Shown piece after piece: positions 1 through 7,448 of a DNA stretch of 18,029 bases. The translations under genes and the position numbers were made by a program. Every line of letters starts with the position of its first letter. The first letter of the stretch is position 1. This DNA comes from Pseudomonadota bacterium (GTDB lineage Bacteria > Pseudomonadota > Gammaproteobacteria > Burkholderiales > Burkholderiaceae_C): the NCBI GenBank assembly GCA_023390985.1, contig JAEWBU010000160.1, positions 1 through 18,029 of the forward strand. The letters are read 5' to 3'. The notes beneath the pieces are model-generated. The model was not told the DNA's origin, did not search any database, and saw only the letters and a program-made list of their open reading frames with translations.

Positions 1-928
1 GGCCGGCGGGAATCTGCAGGCGCGTCATCTCGGCGAGCACCTCGTCCTGCCGGCGCGCCAGCGTCCAGGCCTCCACCATCGCGTCGAACTCGGGGGCGCG
101 CGCCACCCGCTCCGCGATGGGGGCGTCGTCCGCGCAGCCGATCAGCGGCTTCAGGCGCGCCCAGTACGCATCCAGTCCGCCCAGGATGTACACGTGCCCG
201 TCGCTGCAGCGGTAGATGTTCGACGGTGCCGAGGCGCGGTCCCGGTTGCCCATCGGCCGCCCGAGGGACTCGCCCTCGCCGAGCGCCAGCGCCGCCGGCC
301 CGAGCAGCAGGCTCGCCGTGACTTCCATCATCGACACGTCGATGAGGCAGCCCTCCCCCGCCGGGTCCAGCAGGGCCATCGCGCACGACATGCCCGCGAC
401 GAGGCCGCAGGCCGTGTCCACCGGCCAGCCGGTCGAGAGGCGCGGTGAACCGTCCTCGTCGGCGTTGAGCATGGCGAAGCCCGATTCGCACTGCGCGACC
501 GTGTCCATGCAGGGGCGCGGGTCGTCCTGGCCGTAGCCGGAGATGAGGGCGATCACCAGGCGGGGAAAGCGCGCCCGCAGCGTCGGCCCGTCCAGGCCGA
601 GGCCCTTGAGCGAGGCCGGCGCGAGATTGCAGACGAAGGCGTCGGCCTCGGCCAGCCAGTCGTCCAGCGTGCGGCGCTGGGCGGGGTCGCGCAGGTCCAG
701 CACGCGGCTGGACTTGCCGCCGTTGAAGCTGCGGGTGTAGTAGCTGCCGAAGGCGTTGCCCGGCAGCGTGCGGGAGCCGTCGCCCTGCGGCGATTCGACC
801 TTGATCACTTCGGCGCCGAAGTCCGCCAGGTACATGGCGGCGGACGGCCCCGCGATGAACTGCGACAGGTCGATCACGCGCTTGCCGGCCAGCGGCCGGG
901 GCAGGCGGCCGGCGCCCGCTTCAGGCAT
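1..928 (-). CDS. Family III CoA-transferase (CaiB/BaiF type), 3' end cut by window edge
   Basis: Predicted to move CoA between carboxylic acids in the cytoplasm. The first 309 residues are visible, of roughly 390-410 usual for the family; the C-terminus lies beyond position 1. The N-terminus has the family signature (KRVIDLSQFIAGPSAAMYL, residues 16-34, then DFGAEVIKVE, 37-46). The region matching the catalytic Asp of formyl-CoA transferase (Asp169 there) reads STGWPVDTACG, giving D171. I chose the ATG at 926-928 because its reading frame begins with the conserved N-terminus; it overlaps the stop of the upstream CoA ligase by 8 bp (ATGCCTGA), as in a translationally coupled operon. It is the last visible gene of the leftward transporter unit. 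Sitting directly after a CoA ligase, it may recycle CoA from a product to incoming substrate; this is inference. Donor and acceptor are unknown. It is one of three such enzymes in the window. Confidence 0.88.
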   Translation of the reverse strand, partial: MPEAGAGRLPRPLAGKRVIDLSQFIAGPSAAMYLADFGAEVIKVESPQGDGSRTLPGNAFGSYYTRSFNGGKSSRVLDLRDPAQRRTLDDWLAEADAFVCNLAPASLKGLGLDGPTLRARFPRLVIALISGYGQDDPRPCMDTVAQCESGFAMLNADEDGSPRLSTGWPVDTACGLVAGMSCAMALLDPAGEGCLIDVSMMEVTASLLLGPAALALGEGESLGRPMGNRDRASAPSNIYRCSDGHVYILGGLDAYWARLKPLIGCADDAPIAERVARAPEFDAMVEAWTLARRQDEVLAEMTRLQIPAG

Positions 929-2249
929 GGATCACCCGCTTGGCCTTGTGCACGGTGCGCGGCAGCGCGCCGGGCTCCAGCACCTCGACGTGGAAGCGCA
1001 CCTGCAGCTTCTCGCGCAGCCGCTGCGCCAGGCGCTCGCCCACGTCGGCGGGCGCGCCCGGCTCGCGTTCCACGCGCACCTTCACGCTGTTCAGGAAGCC
1101 GGTCTTCGCATCGCGCACGCTGTCGTCGATGACCAGCACGTACTCGTTGGTGAGCCCCGGGAACGCGCGCACCACGTCCTCGACCGCGGTGGGGAACAGG
1201 TTGACGCCCTTGATGATCAGCATGTCGTCGGCGCGGCCCTGCACGCCGCCCGCCAGGCGCGCATGCGTGCGGCCGTCGGCGGCGGGGCGGGTGTCGCGCA
1301 CGACCACGTCGCCGGTCCACCAGCGCACCAGCGGGCAGGCTTCCTTGTCCAGGTGGGTGAGGACCAGCACGCCGCGCTCGCCGTCGGCCACCGGCTCGTG
1401 CGTCTCGGGATGCACGACCTCGACGTAGATGAAGTCCTCGGCCAGCGTGGGACCTACCTTGCCCGCGGTGTCCCAGGCGATCGGCTGGCATTCCAGCGCG
1501 CCGTAGCAGTCGAACATGGGCGCTCCCCACTGCGCTTCCAGCCGTTCGCGCGTGCCGGGGATGCTGCCGCCGGGCTCGCCGCCCACGCACACCATCTTGA
1601 CCCGCGATTGGGTGAGATCACGTCCGAGCTTCGCGGCCGCCTCGGCCACGTGTGCCATGAACGAAGGCGTGCCGATCACGCACTGCGAGCCGTACTGGAA
1701 GATCGTCTCGATCTGCCGCTCGGTGTCGCCGGACGAGGCCGGGATCACCAGCGCGCCGACGCGCTGGGCCGCCAGCGTGGCCCCGAGGCCGCCGACGAAC
1801 CACGCGTAATTGAACATGCACTGGAAGACATCGCCGCGCCGCAGGCCCTGCGCGTACAGGTAGCGGGCGTACAGGTCGGCCCAGCGCTCGATGTCCGCGC
1901 CGCTCCACAGCACCGGCGCCGGCTTGGCGGTGGTGCCCGAGGAGAAGTGCACGCGCACCGCCTCGCCGGGCTTCACCGCGGCGAACGAGCCGAACGGGGC
2001 CTCCGCCTCCAGGCCCGCCACGTAATCGGACTTGCGCGTGAACGGCAGGCGGCGCAGGTCGGCCAGGCTCTTCAGGTCGCCGGCGCGGAAGCCGTGCTGC
2101 TCGAAGACCCGGCGGTAATGGCTGCTGCGCTCGCCGACGCGTGCCAGCTGGCGCTGCAGGGCCTGCAGCTGGAACGCCTCGAGGCGGTCGCGCGACCAGG
2201 TCTCGGTCTCGTCCCAGACGGTGTCGGAATAAGGCTGTTTCGCTTGCAT
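921..2249 (-). CDS. PaaK-like phenylacetate-CoA ligase family (AMP-forming acyl/aryl-CoA ligase)
   Basis: Adenylate-forming enzyme predicted to activate a carboxylic acid with ATP and CoA, the entry step for an imported acid. It has 442 residues, close to PaaK proteins (about 430-440). Visible motifs in order: P-loop-like SSGTTAKP (103-110), where the canonical Gly before Lys is Ala; FDCYGALE (247-253), the YG-x-x-E adenylation motif; RWWTGDV (309-315), matching the RYRTGD motif; GRADDMLIIKGVNLFP (338-353), the hinge and C-terminal domain; and HKAKRVI near the C-terminus, with the expected lysines. The ATG lies 1 bp after the stop of the tetR gene, so the two are co-transcribed. Family membership is firm. 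The substrate is not: PaaK relatives activate phenylacetate, other aryl acids and some non-aromatic acids, and no other phenylacetate-pathway gene is nearby. I therefore give no gene symbol. Confidence 0.9.
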   Translation of the reverse strand: MQAKQPYSDTVWDETETWSRDRLEAFQLQALQRQLARVGERSSHYRRVFEQHGFRAGDLKSLADLRRLPFTRKSDYVAGLEAEAPFGSFAAVKPGEAVRVHFSSGTTAKPAPVLWSGADIERWADLYARYLYAQGLRRGDVFQCMFNYAWFVGGLGATLAAQRVGALVIPASSGDTERQIETIFQYGSQCVIGTPSFMAHVAEAAAKLGRDLTQSRVKMVCVGGEPGGSIPGTRERLEAQWGAPMFDCYGALECQPIAWDTAGKVGPTLAEDFIYVEVVHPETHEPVADGERGVLVLTHLDKEACPLVRWWTGDVVVRDTRPAADGRTHARLAGGVQGRADDMLIIKGVNLFPTAVEDVVRAFPGLTNEYVLVIDDSVRDAKTGFLNSVKVRVEREPGAPADVGERLAQRLREKLQVRFHVEVLEPGALPRTVHKAKRVIHA

Positions 2250-2250
2250 G

Positions 2251-2901
2251 CTAGAGGGTCCTCATGAGCCCGCGGGTCGCGCAGTCGGCGAGCGTGCGGG
2301 CGATTTCCTGGATGGCTTGGTCGCCCTGCAGGCGCCGCTGGCTGTACCAGACGGTAGCCCAGTTCATGGCGCCGAAAAACGGTTTGGTGGCCAGCTGGGG
2401 CGGCAGGTCGATCAGCGCGCCCTCGCGGATGCCCTCGTCGATGACTTCGGCGAACAGGCCTTCGTAGTCGTCGCGCATGCGGATCACGGATCGCAGGCGC
2501 CGCACGGCGGGCTGGTTGGCCAGCAGGTGCCGCTCCAGGCCCTGTACCGCCACCTTCTGCATGGGCAGGTCGGTCAGCAGGATGACGGTATGCCGAAGCG
2601 CCATGGCCGTGAGCCGCTCCACCGCCGTGCCCGGGCCCCGCGCGATGGGCTCCACCGCCGCCTGCAGCCGCTTCATGGCGGCGACCTGCACGTCGATGAA
2701 CAGGTCGGCCTTGCTGCGGTAGTGGTGGTAGATGCGCCCCTTGGTGGATCCCAGGCGCTCGGCCACCGCGTCGAGCGAGGTGGCCGCGTAGCCGAACTCC
2801 ATGAACAGCTCGGCCGCCGCGCGCAGGATCTCCTCGCGCGATCCGGAACCGTTGGGCCTGGCGGCCGCGGGGGCCGGGCGGCGGACGCGGGCCGTGGTCA
2901 A
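2251..2901 (-). CDS. TetR/AcrR-family transcriptional repressor, probable TTG start
   Basis: Predicted local repressor of 216 residues, the usual TetR size. The N-terminal helix-turn-helix spans about residues 22-70, with EEILRAAAELFMEFGYAATS (23-42), then DAVAERLGSTKGRIYHHYRSK carrying the recognition helix (GSTKGRIYHHY, 51-61). The rest is the helical ligand-binding and dimer domain, ending in a GAMNW-x-x-x-WY segment that resembles TetR regulators of acyl-CoA metabolism (family impression). The reading frame stays open far upstream through the neighbouring dehydrogenase, but the TetR homology starts only here. No in-frame ATG or GTG precedes the HTH; the first usable codon is TTG at 2899-2901, which overlaps the dehydrogenase stop (TTGA) and has GGAAGAG eight bases upstream. 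Inference: it binds the two ATACCG-NN-CGGTAT sites at 8675-8688 and 8787-8800 and senses a pathway CoA-ester. Confidence 0.87.
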   Translation of the reverse strand: MTTARVRRPAPAAARPNGSGSREEILRAAAELFMEFGYAATSLDAVAERLGSTKGRIYHHYRSKADLFIDVQVAAMKRLQAAVEPIARGPGTAVERLTAMALRHTVILLTDLPMQKVAVQGLERHLLANQPAVRRLRSVIRMRDDYEGLFAEVIDEGIREGALIDLPPQLATKPFFGAMNWATVWYSQRRLQGDQAIQEIARTLADCATRGLMRTL

Positions 2902-4061
2902 CGGACCTGCTCTTCCGCTTCCTTGCGCACGCTGCGCGCCAGGACCAGCCGCTGGATCTCGGAGGAGCCCTCGTAGATCTCCAGGATGCGCTGGTCGCGG
3001 TAGAGGCGCTCCGCGACGGTGGGCTTGCAGTAGCCCATGCCGCCCCAGATCTGCACCGCCGCATCGGCCGCGCGGTGCGCGACCTCGGACGCGAAGAGCT
3101 TGATCATGGCGCCGATGTTCGACACGTCGCCGCCCTGGTCGTACAGGCGCGCGGCCTCGTACAGCATCAGGCGGGCGGCGGAGATTTCCGTGACCATGTC
3201 GGCGAGGCGGAAGCCGATGCCCTGGTTCTCGATGATCGGGCTGCCGAAGGTGCGGCGCTCGACGGCGCGCCGCGAGGCCTCGCGGTAGGCGGCGAGCGCC
3301 AGCCCCAGCGACTGCGCCGCGACCATGATGCGGCCCACGTTCAGCGTCTGCAGGGCCAGGCGCAGGGCGCGGTTGACCTCGCCGATGCGCGCGCTGTCGG
3401 GCACGACCAAGTCCACCTTGAGGTTCGAGGTCTGCGTGCCCCGGATGCCCATCTTGTCGGACAGCTCGTCGATCACGGCGCCGGGCTGTTCCTTGTCGAC
3501 CATGAACGCGCTGATGCCCCGGCCGCCCGCGGCCGGATCGGTCTTGGCGAACACCACGTAGTAGCGCGACGCACCGCCGTTGCCGATCCAGTACTTCTCG
3601 CCGCGCAGGCGCCAGCCGTCGCCCTCGCGCACGGCGGTGGCCTCGATGGCCGCGGCGTCCGAACCCGCGATGCGCTCGGACAGCGCGAAGCTGGTGGCCC
3701 GACCCTGCGTCATCTCGCGCAGGTAGAAATCCTTCTGCTGTTCGCTGCCGGCCAGCAGGATGGGGAAGGCGCCCAGCTGGTAGGCGCACATGATCGCGGC
3801 GGTCGATGCGCAGTGCGTGCCCAGCGTCTCGACGGCGGCGACGGTCGCCGTGAGGCTCGCGCCCTGGCCGCCGTTCGCACGGGGCAGGAACAGGCCGGTG
3901 AACTTGTGCTCCACCAGCGCCTCGATGGTCTCCCAGGGGTAGCGCTGCTCGCGGTCGAGCTCCTCGGCGAGCGGGCCGAAGCGCTCGCGCCCCAGCCGGT
4001 CGGCCAGCGCCTGCCATTGGGCGGCGGACTCGTCCAGCGAAGGCTTCCAGATCACGGTCAT
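2898..4061 (-). CDS. Acyl-CoA dehydrogenase (FAD-dependent)
   Basis: Predicted cytoplasmic flavoenzyme that makes a trans-2,3 double bond in an acyl-CoA and passes electrons to ETF. It has 387 residues, normal for the family. Visible elements: N-terminal helical domain with RYPWETIEALVEHKFTGLFLP; the first signature FALSERIAGSDAAAIEATA, matching the A-L-T-E-P-x-A-G-S-D type; EKYWIGNGG in the beta domain; RRTFGSPIIENQGIGFRLAD; and the C-terminal RILEIYEGSSEIQRLVLAR, in which E364 of YEGSSEIQ is the expected catalytic base (equivalent to MCAD Glu376). The ATG at 4059-4061 overlaps the stop of the upstream permease gene by 4 bp (ATGA). Its position between importer and CoA ligase suggests it oxidises the CoA-ester of the imported acid. 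Chain length or ring preference cannot be read from sequence. Confidence 0.93.
   Translation of the reverse strand: MTVIWKPSLDESAAQWQALADRLGRERFGPLAEELDREQRYPWETIEALVEHKFTGLFLPRANGGQGASLTATVAAVETLGTHCASTAAIMCAYQLGAFPILLAGSEQQKDFYLREMTQGRATSFALSERIAGSDAAAIEATAVREGDGWRLRGEKYWIGNGGASRYYVVFAKTDPAAGGRGISAFMVDKEQPGAVIDELSDKMGIRGTQTSNLKVDLVVPDSARIGEVNRALRLALQTLNVGRIMVAAQSLGLALAAYREASRRAVERRTFGSPIIENQGIGFRLADMVTEISAARLMLYEAARLYDQGGDVSNIGAMIKLFASEVAHRAADAAVQIWGGMGYCKPTVAERLYRDQRILEIYEGSSEIQRLVLARSVRKEAEEQVR
2910..2916 (-). promoter_or_regulatory. Ribosome-binding site supporting the TTG start of the tetR gene
   Basis: On the minus strand this reads GGAAGAG, 8 bases upstream of TTG 2901-2899. It lies inside the end of the acyl-CoA dehydrogenase gene. 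Together with the 4-bp TTGA overlap, it supports a weak, translationally coupled start that would keep repressor levels low relative to its neighbours. The match to the anti-Shine-Dalgarno is moderate only. Confidence 0.45.
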
Positions 4062-5062
4062 TTCAGGTTCTCCAGCGTAGTGACGGGGGTGGACGGGGCG
4101 GTGCGCCGCTGCCGCAGGCGCGCGAGCGGCCGGGCGAGGCCGGCGAGCCCCTCGGGGAGGAAGGCGAGGACGACGACGAGGACGGCGCCCAGGATGATCT
4201 TGTCGACGTTGCCGCCGAACGAGAAGAACTTCTCCTGCACCAGGATCAGCGTGACGGCGGCGACCGGCCCGAGCAGCTGCCGGCGTCCCACCAGCACCAC
4301 CGCGGTGAGCATCAGGATCAGGAAGTAGCTCTCCAGCACGTCGGCGCTGACGTAGGCGCGCTGGTAGGCGTACAGCCAGCCGGCCGAGGCGCTGATCGGC
4401 GCCGACAGCAGGAACACCTGCAGCCGCACGCGCGCCGGATCGATCCCGCTCATGGTGGCCAGGCGGGGATTGAGGTGCGTCATGATCGCCGCCGCGCCGA
4501 GCGCGGACCGCCGGAACCGCGCGACGATGTAGACCACCACCGCCAGCAGCGCGAAGGCGAATGGCCAGAGTTCGCGGTCGTTGCGGGCCGTGAGCGCGAG
4601 CCCCGGCAGCGACAGGTCGAGCGTCGGGATGCCGCGCAGGCCGTCGGAGCCGCCGAGGAAGGACCAGTGGTGCGCCACCGTCATCGCGACCACCGCGACG
4701 GCGTACGTGACCAGCGAGAACACGAACTCGCGCAGCCGCAGCGTGATGAGCCCGATCAGGCCCGCGAGCACGAGCGCCACCAGGATCGAGCCGGCCAGCG
4801 TGAGCCAGCCCGAGGCGACGCCGCCGCGCGTGGACAGCAGCGCCGTGGCGTAGCTGCCGGCCGCGAAGAACACGGTGTGCGCCAGGCTCACCTCGCCGAG
4901 GTCGGACACGATGATGTCCAGCCCGTAGGCCATCACGGCGAAGATGGCGATCAGCACGGCGGCGCTGAAGACCACGCCGTTGCCGCCCAGCAGGAACGGA
5001 GCCGCGAACGCCGCGACCGCGAGCACGGGCAGCGCGAGCCAGGGGAAGGCGCCGCGGGCCAT
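4058..5062 (-). CDS. livM-like: Branched-chain amino acid-type ABC transporter permease, LivM family
   Basis: Inner-membrane permease of a Liv/HAAT-type importer, 334 residues. It is strongly hydrophobic: starting from PWLALPVLAVAAFAAPFLLG there are about 8-10 predicted membrane segments. It carries the LivM-family features MAYGLDIIVSDLGEVSLAHT with the following FFAAGSYATALLSTRGG, then LRLREFVFSLVTYAVAVVAM, and the cytoplasmic-loop region LGAAAIMTHLNPRLATMSGID that contacts the ATPases. Start: the frame is open much further upstream, but only across livH and livF in an unrelated frame. The ATG at 5060-5062 shares one base with the LivH stop (TGATG) and begins with a short polar lead before the first membrane helix. 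It pairs with LivH as the permease heterodimer. The substrate is probably the acid degraded by the adjacent genes rather than leucine (inference from context). Confidence 0.92.
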   Translation of the reverse strand: MARGAFPWLALPVLAVAAFAAPFLLGGNGVVFSAAVLIAIFAVMAYGLDIIVSDLGEVSLAHTVFFAAGSYATALLSTRGGVASGWLTLAGSILVALVLAGLIGLITLRLREFVFSLVTYAVAVVAMTVAHHWSFLGGSDGLRGIPTLDLSLPGLALTARNDRELWPFAFALLAVVVYIVARFRRSALGAAAIMTHLNPRLATMSGIDPARVRLQVFLLSAPISASAGWLYAYQRAYVSADVLESYFLILMLTAVVLVGRRQLLGPVAAVTLILVQEKFFSFGGNVDKIILGAVLVVVLAFLPEGLAGLARPLARLRQRRTAPSTPVTTLENLK

Positions 5063-5934
5063 CAGTGCGCTCCCGCCGCCGGGCCGGCGCTCAGGCCGCC
5101 CGGACGCAGCACCAGCACCGCGATCAGCACCATGAAAGCCGCGGCCGTGGTGTAGGCCGGCGACACCAGGGCGCCGAACAGCGCGGTGAACAGCCCCAGC
5201 GCGACGCCCGCCACGTAGCTGCCGGTGACGCTGCCGATGCCGCCGAGGACCACGACCACGAACGTCATGATCACCTCGTCGAATCCCATCGAGGTGAGGA
5301 TCGGCGTGCGCGGCGCGACCATGCCCGCCGCGAAAGCCACCGCCGCGCCCTCGAAGGCGAACACGCCGTAGTAGACCCGCCGCACGTTGACGCCGGCGAG
5401 CATCGCCAGCTTGGGATCCTCCGCGACCATGCGCACCAGGCGGCCGGTGCGCGTGCCGTCCAGGATCCACTTGAGCGTGATGAACACCGCGATGGCCGCG
5501 ACCACGATGGCGGCGTCCTGCCAGGTCAGCCACAGCGGGCCCAGCTCGATGTCGCGGCGCGAGAGCGCGGTCTCCAGGATCTGGCCGGTCGAGCCGAACA
5601 CCATCGAGGCGGCGCCGGTGAGCACGTAGCCGAACCCCAGCGTCATGATCATGATCGAGACCAGGTTCTGCTCCAGCGTGGCCTTGAGCATCACGCGCTG
5701 CATCACCAGGCCGAACAGCGCGCCCACCGCCATCGCGATCGGCAGCGCCAGCCCGTAGGGCACGCCGGCCTGGGTCACGGCCCACCAGCTGACGAAGGCG
5801 CCGAGCATGTACATCTGCCCGTGGCCGAAGTTCACCAGGCGCGCCACGCCCAGCAGCAGCGTCCAGCCGATGGCCACCAGCGCGTACGCGTGGCCGAGCA
5901 CGATGCCGTTGATGATCTGCTGGAGAAGCGTCAT
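5062..5934 (-). CDS. livH-like: Branched-chain amino acid-type ABC transporter permease, LivH family
   Basis: Second inner-membrane permease of the importer, 290 residues as expected for LivH. The N-terminus LLQQIINGIVLGHAYALVAI followed by GWTLLLGVARLVNFGHGQMY and MLGAF is the characteristic LivH opening (the NFxHG segment). RVMLKATLEQNLVSIMIMTL and the loop LDGTRTGRLVRMVAEDPKLA, the ATPase coupling region, are also clear, as is the C-terminal VVVLGGIGSVTGSYVAGVAL helix. The ATG at 5932-5934 overlaps the LivF stop (ATGA) and the stop overlaps the LivM start by one base, so the pair should be translated together. Family assignment is firm; transported substrate unknown. Confidence 0.93.
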   Translation of the reverse strand: MTLLQQIINGIVLGHAYALVAIGWTLLLGVARLVNFGHGQMYMLGAFVSWWAVTQAGVPYGLALPIAMAVGALFGLVMQRVMLKATLEQNLVSIMIMTLGFGYVLTGAASMVFGSTGQILETALSRRDIELGPLWLTWQDAAIVVAAIAVFITLKWILDGTRTGRLVRMVAEDPKLAMLAGVNVRRVYYGVFAFEGAAVAFAAGMVAPRTPILTSMGFDEVIMTFVVVVLGGIGSVTGSYVAGVALGLFTALFGALVSPAYTTAAAFMVLIAVLVLRPGGLSAGPAAGAH

Positions 5935-6662
5935 GCGGTCGCTCCCAGGTAGGCTTGGGCGATGCGCGGGTCGTCGCCGACTTCGCGCGCCGGGCCTTCC
6001 AGCACCTTGCGCCCGCGCTCGAGCAGCAGCAGCCGGTCGACCACTTCCATCGCGGCACGCACGTTCTGCTCGACCACCAGGACGGCCAGGCCGGTGCGCG
6101 CCAGCGTGCGCAGGGTTTCGAGGACTTGCGAGACCATCTTGGGCGCCAGTCCGATCGAGGGTTCGTCCAGCAGCAGCACCCGCGGGCCCAGCATGAGCGC
6201 GCGGCCGATGCCCAGCATCTGGCGTTCGCCGCCCGAAAGCTGGCTCCCGAGGTGCGAGCGGCGCTCCTTCAGGCGCGGGAACAGCTCGTAGATCTCCTCG
6301 CGGGAGTACACGCGGCGGCCGGGAGCCTGCGGCGCGGCGAACGCGGCCGACAGGTTGTCGTCCACGCTCATGCGGCCGAACGCGACGCGGCCTTCCGGCA
6401 CCAGCACCAGGCCGGCGCGCACGCGCCGGTGCGTGGGCCAGGCGTCCACCCGCGTGCCCTCGACCACGACCTCGCCCGCGACGCGCGGCGAACCGCGCGA
6501 CCAGCCCGCGATGCCGTTCACCAGCGTGGACTTGCCCGCGCCGTTGGCGCCGACCACGCCCACCACCTCGCCGGGCGCGACCGACAGCGCGCCCAGTTCC
6601 AGCGCGCGGTTGCCGGCGTAGCTCACGTCGAGGCGGCGCACTTCCAGTACGGCTTGGCTCAT
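5931..6662 (-). CDS. livF-like: ABC transporter ATP-binding protein, LivF family
   Basis: Cytoplasmic ATPase of the Liv-type importer, 243 residues. All nucleotide-binding motifs are intact: Walker A GANGAGKST (38-46), signature loop LSGGERQ (142-148), Walker B VLLLDEP (162-168), and switch VVEQNV around 197-202. In the last motif Gln takes the place of the usual His, which is normal for LivF proteins. The segment VPEGRVAFGRMSVDDNL (88-104) is typical of LivF. It starts with an ATGA overlap on the LivG stop and ends with an ATGA overlap on LivH. It should form the ATPase heterodimer with the LivG-like protein encoded just upstream. Confidence 0.94.
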   Translation of the reverse strand: MSQAVLEVRRLDVSYAGNRALELGALSVAPGEVVGVVGANGAGKSTLVNGIAGWSRGSPRVAGEVVVEGTRVDAWPTHRRVRAGLVLVPEGRVAFGRMSVDDNLSAAFAAPQAPGRRVYSREEIYELFPRLKERRSHLGSQLSGGERQMLGIGRALMLGPRVLLLDEPSIGLAPKMVSQVLETLRTLARTGLAVLVVEQNVRAAMEVVDRLLLLERGRKVLEGPAREVGDDPRIAQAYLGATA

Positions 6663-7438
6663 TGCTTCTTTCCCAGGTAGGCCTCGAGCACGCGCTCGTC
6701 GTGCTGGATCTGCGCCGGCGGACCGAGCGCCAGCTGGCGGCCGAGGTCGAGCACGCAGATGCGGTCGGCCACGGCCATGATCAGGTCCATGTGGTGCTCG
6801 ATGACGACCAGCGCCACGCCCTCTTCCTTGAGGCTCGCGAGCAGCGCCACCAGCCGCGCCATGTCTTCGCCGCCGAGCCCCGCCGCGGGTTCGTCCAGCA
6901 TCAGCACGCGCGCGCCGTCGCCGAAGGCCAGCGCGATCGACAGCATCCGCTGCACGCCGTACGGGATCTCCTTCGGCGTGAGCGCGTGGTAGGCGGCCGG
7001 CACGCCGAAGCGGACCAGCTGCCCGGCCGCGAAGCGCTCCGCTTCGCTTCTGCGCCGCCGCGCCGCCGCCGGAGCGAGCACGCTGCCCATCAGCCCGGCA
7101 TGGGCGCGCCGGCCGAGCACCGCGACCATGTTCTCCAGCACGGTGAGGTCGTCGAAGAAGGCGTTCTGCTGGAAGGCACGCTTGAGTCCGCGGCCCGCCA
7201 GGTCGTAGGGCGGCACACCGGTGACGTCCTCGCCGGCCAGGTACACCCGGCCTTCGCGGCGCACCATCGCGGTGACCGCTTCGTAGCAGGAACTCTTGCC
7301 CGCGCCATTCGGACCGATGATGCCCAGCAGCTCGCCGGGACGGACCTCCCAGCCGACGCCCTCGAGCGCCACCAGGGCGCCATAACGCACGCCGAGTCCT
7401 TCGACGCGCAGCGCGGGATGGGCCTGCATCGCGTGCAC
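6659..7438 (-). CDS. livG-like: ABC transporter ATP-binding protein, LivG family
   Basis: Second ATPase of the importer, up to 259 residues. Walker A is GPNGAGKS (42-49), the Q-loop is FQQN (89-92), Walker B is VLMLDEP (178-184), and the switch His follows in VVIEHHMDL (211-219). The signature loop is degenerate: IPYGVQR (158-164) where LivG proteins usually read L-x-Y-G-x-Q-R, so the Gly and Gln-Arg are kept but the lead Leu is changed. The start is uncertain: GTG at 7436-7438 gives MHAMQAHPAL..., and an in-frame ATG three codons later (7427-7429) is equally plausible. Neither has a strong Shine-Dalgarno. The gap to the binding-protein stop is 10 bp for the GTG start. The insertion APAAARRRRSEAER (122-135) before the helical subdomain end is Arg-rich. 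Confidence 0.93.
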   Translation of the reverse strand: MHAMQAHPALRVEGLGVRYGALVALEGVGWEVRPGELLGIIGPNGAGKSSCYEAVTAMVRREGRVYLAGEDVTGVPPYDLAGRGLKRAFQQNAFFDDLTVLENMVAVLGRRAHAGLMGSVLAPAAARRRRSEAERFAAGQLVRFGVPAAYHALTPKEIPYGVQRMLSIALAFGDGARVLMLDEPAAGLGGEDMARLVALLASLKEEGVALVVIEHHMDLIMAVADRICVLDLGRQLALGPPAQIQHDERVLEAYLGKKQ

Positions 7439-7448
7439 CGCGTCCGGC

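Noticed and set aside
2249..2251. Assigning the cluster to the phenylacetate pathway because of the PaaK-like ligase
   Set aside because: No epoxidase (PaaABCDE), ring-opening (PaaZ) or related paa genes occur here; the ligase family is broader than phenylacetate.
756..2267. Long plus-strand open frame (about 500 codons) opposite the CoA ligase
   Set aside because: Low-complexity His/Arg/Ala/Gln-rich translation without any family motif, antisense to a clear PaaK-like gene. Such frames arise from GC-rich third codon positions.
2251..4017. Apparent fusion of a long N-terminal region to the TetR protein
   Set aside because: The upstream part is an out-of-frame shadow of the acyl-CoA dehydrogenase; TetR homology begins right after that gene's stop, at the TTG start.
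4058..6058. Apparent 666-residue fusion containing LivM
   Set aside because: The N-terminal half is a frame-shifted reading of LivF and LivH; LivM membrane helices start at the ATG at 5062.
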